Shown piece by piece: positions 5,079 to 6,376 of a stretch of DNA of 6,376 nucleotides. The notes beneath the pieces are model-generated. The model saw nothing but the letters and a program-made list of their open reading frames with translations. It was not told the origin of the DNA and did not search any database. A program made the position numbers and the translations under genes. Within the stretch, counting starts at the first letter, position 1. Every line of letters begins with the position of its first letter. Source of the DNA: Bacillota bacterium (GTDB lineage: Bacteria; Bacillota; Limnochordia; JAAZLZ01); contig JAAZLZ010000049.1 in assembly GCA_012799075.1 (NCBI GenBank), forward strand, positions 1 through 6,376, written 5' to 3'.

Positions 5079-5927
5079 GTGAAGATCATTCAAGCAGATA
5101 AGATTCGCAGATTAGAACGCATAGCTTGGGAGCTGCGTAAAGATGTGGTGCGTATGTTCGCCCACTCCGGCACCGGCCATTTTGGCGGCTCCCTATCGTG
5201 TGCTGAGATTGTGGCTTGTCTTTACTTTGATGTTTTGCAGATCGACCCAAAGAATCCCAAGTGGGATGGCCGGGATAGGTTTATCATCAGTAAAGGTCAC
5301 AGCTGCCCCACCGTCTACGCGGCTTTGGCCAGGCTTGGCTTTTTCCCCGATGCATGGCTGGATGAGTTTGAAGATACCGGGGCACCCCTGACTATGCATC
5401 CTGATATGCACAAGATACCGGGGATTGAGGCAAGCACCGGGGCCTTAGGCCATGGTCTGTCCATCGGGCTGGGGATGGCCCAGGCCGCTAAGATGGACAG
5501 GAGGGAGCACCGGGTATACGTTCTCCTTGGGGACGCCGAGTTGCAGGAAGGTTCCGTTTGGGAGGCCATCATGGCTGCACCAAGCTTTCAGTTGACCAAC
5601 CTCATCGCCATCGTTGACCGGAACACCCAGGGAGTCGACGGACCGACCGAAGAGCTGATTCCCCTGGAGCCCCTGCAAGATCGTTGGCGAGCCTTTGGCT
5701 GGGAGCCTCGGGAAATCGATGCCCATTCGATTTCGGCCATCCTTGACGGTCTTGCCTGGGCCAAAGAAGCTAAAGGGTCGCCTCGGGTCCTCATCTGCCG
5801 CGGCACCAAGGGCAAAGGCGTGTCTTTCATCGAGAATAATCCCGCCTGGCACAGCGCCCGGCCCACAGAAGAGGAAATCAAGTTGGCCTTTGGGGAAATC
5901 GAGGAAGCCCTTAAGCGTCTCCAGTAA
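5079..5927 (+). CDS. Transketolase, N-terminal subunit (thiamine diphosphate-binding)
   Basis: A 282-residue protein matching the N-terminal third to half of full-length transketolase (about 650 residues). It is encoded separately, as in many Bacillota and Archaea. With its partner it transfers two-carbon ketol units between sugar phosphates in the non-oxidative pentose phosphate pathway. The visible active-site elements are HSGTGHFGGSLSCAEI (29-44), DRFIISKGHSCP (66-77), TMHPD (105-109), STGALGHGLSIGLGMAQA (119-136), and the diphosphate/Mg motif GDAELQEGSVWEA (151-163) with Asn182 in IVDRN. The C-terminal GTKGKGVSFIENNPAWHS (242-259) contributes His258. The usual GDGE is GDAE. The start is GTG 5079, with GGAAAGAGG directly upstream and somewhat close; no in-frame ATG is near. 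The partner gene follows after 14 bases, so the pair is one operon. Confidence 0.95.
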   Translation: MKIIQADKIRRLERIAWELRKDVVRMFAHSGTGHFGGSLSCAEIVACLYFDVLQIDPKNPKWDGRDRFIISKGHSCPTVYAALARLGFFPDAWLDEFEDTGAPLTMHPDMHKIPGIEASTGALGHGLSIGLGMAQAAKMDRREHRVYVLLGDAELQEGSVWEAIMAAPSFQLTNLIAIVDRNTQGVDGPTEELIPLEPLQDRWRAFGWEPREIDAHSISAILDGLAWAKEAKGSPRVLICRGTKGKGVSFIENNPAWHSARPTEEEIKLAFGEIEEALKRLQ

Positions 5928-5941
5928 CCAGCAGAGGGGAT

Positions 5942-6376
5942 GTGTTTGAGTTGCAGATAGTAGAAACCAGGGAGTTTAGAGCAGGCTTTGTCGAGGCCCT
6001 CATGGAGCTTGCCGAGAAGAATCATGACATAATCGCAATTACCCCCGACTTGATGGGCCCCATGGGACTGACCCCCTTTGCCCAGCGATTTCCCGACCAG
6101 TTTTTCAACATCGGCATTGCCGAGCAAAACGGCGTTGGTTTTGCCGCGGGACTGGCACAGGAGGGCAAGATCCCATTTGTGGTCACCTTCAGCACTTTCA
6201 CCACTGGCCGAGCTTATGAACAAATCCGGGTGGATGTCGCTTACATGAATACAAACGTGAAAATCGTGGGCATGGCCGCAGGCCTGACCGGTGGTCTGAC
6301 GGGCTCCACCCACATGGGTATTGAAGAGCTATCTAGCATGCGGGCCCTGCCAAACATGACCGTTGTGGCTCCCGCC
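5942..6376 (+). CDS. Transketolase, C-terminal subunit (3' partial, runs off the window)
   Basis: The first 145 codons of the partner subunit, continuing beyond the right edge (usual length is about 310 residues). The pyrimidine-binding domain is clear: LAEKNHDIIAITPDLMGPMG, FFNIGIAEQNGVGFAAGLA with the catalytic glutamate in IAEQ, then FVVTFSTFTTGRAYEQIRVD, and MRALPNMTVVAPA at the edge. Family knowledge: that glutamate activates the aminopyrimidine ring of thiamine diphosphate held by the N-terminal subunit, so each subunit alone is inactive. GTG 5942 is chosen because GAGGGG lies just upstream, and it places the conserved Arg of ETRE at a usual distance; TTG 5951 is an alternative. The ATG at 5940 is out of frame. 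The loop GLTGGLTGSTHMGIEE departs from the commoner G-x-DG-x-THQ-x-x-ED form, which may mark a subfamily with a different sugar preference. Confidence 0.92.
   Translation, partial: MFELQIVETREFRAGFVEALMELAEKNHDIIAITPDLMGPMGLTPFAQRFPDQFFNIGIAEQNGVGFAAGLAQEGKIPFVVTFSTFTTGRAYEQIRVDVAYMNTNVKIVGMAAGLTGGLTGSTHMGIEELSSMRALPNMTVVAPA

Noticed and set aside
4947..5093. Longer start (49 more residues) for the small hypothetical protein, with a Cys-x-x-Cys pair
   Set aside because: It would run through the transketolase promoter region, and its sequence lacks the ordered pattern seen after Met at 4946.
5588..6313. A 241-residue minus-strand frame across the two transketolase genes
   Set aside because: It is antisense to two unmistakable transketolase subunits and has no recognisable motifs.

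Overview
The window reads as a chromosomal segment of a free-living, motile bacterium, most likely a Gram-positive, spore-former-type Bacillota (Clostridia or Limnochordia-like). This placement is inference. It rests on mid-50s percent GC by eye, strong purine-rich Shine-Dalgarno sites (GGGAGGGG, GGGGAGGTGA), use of GTG and probably TTG starts, a PadR regulator beside half-size UPF0718-type permeases, a transketolase split into two subunit genes, and a possible sigma-H-like promoter. No RNA genes, insertion sequences, CRISPR arrays or phage genes were seen.

Layout. (1) Bases 1-648, plus strand: the 3' part of an HD-GYP cyclic-di-GMP phosphodiesterase-type gene whose start lies off the left edge. 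(2) A perfect 12-bp hairpin separates it from a convergent methyl-accepting chemotaxis protein gene (minus strand, 662-2467). (3) Upstream of that gene, also on the minus strand, is a tightly packed unit: a PadR-family repressor (3541-3924) followed by two small membrane proteins (3074-3553 and 2559-3077). These look like the two homologous halves of a UPF0718/ArsP-like permease. The three genes are joined by a 13-bp overlap and an ATGA overlap. A good sigma-A-type promoter and a set of overlapping GTGTATATA half-sites precede padR, which suggests autoregulation. (4) A plus-strand gene (4182-4691) encodes a solitary domain resembling the sulfite-oxidase/molybdopterin-binding fold. Its upstream stretch has inverted repeats and an orphan Shine-Dalgarno, and an intrinsic terminator follows it. 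(5) A small hypothetical gene on the minus strand (4686-4946) converges on the same terminator. (6) Bases 5079-6376, plus strand: the N-terminal subunit of a split transketolase and the first ~145 codons of its C-terminal subunit, which runs off the right edge.

How the genes work together. The HD-GYP protein and the chemoreceptor both belong to motility and second-messenger signalling, but they are convergent and not co-transcribed. The padR-permease unit looks like a self-regulated transport cassette with an unknown ligand. The two transketolase genes should make one heteromeric enzyme of the non-oxidative pentose phosphate pathway. The window holds no clear unprecedented system. The padR/half-permease cassette with its operator and the orphan molybdopterin-fold protein are its least explained parts.
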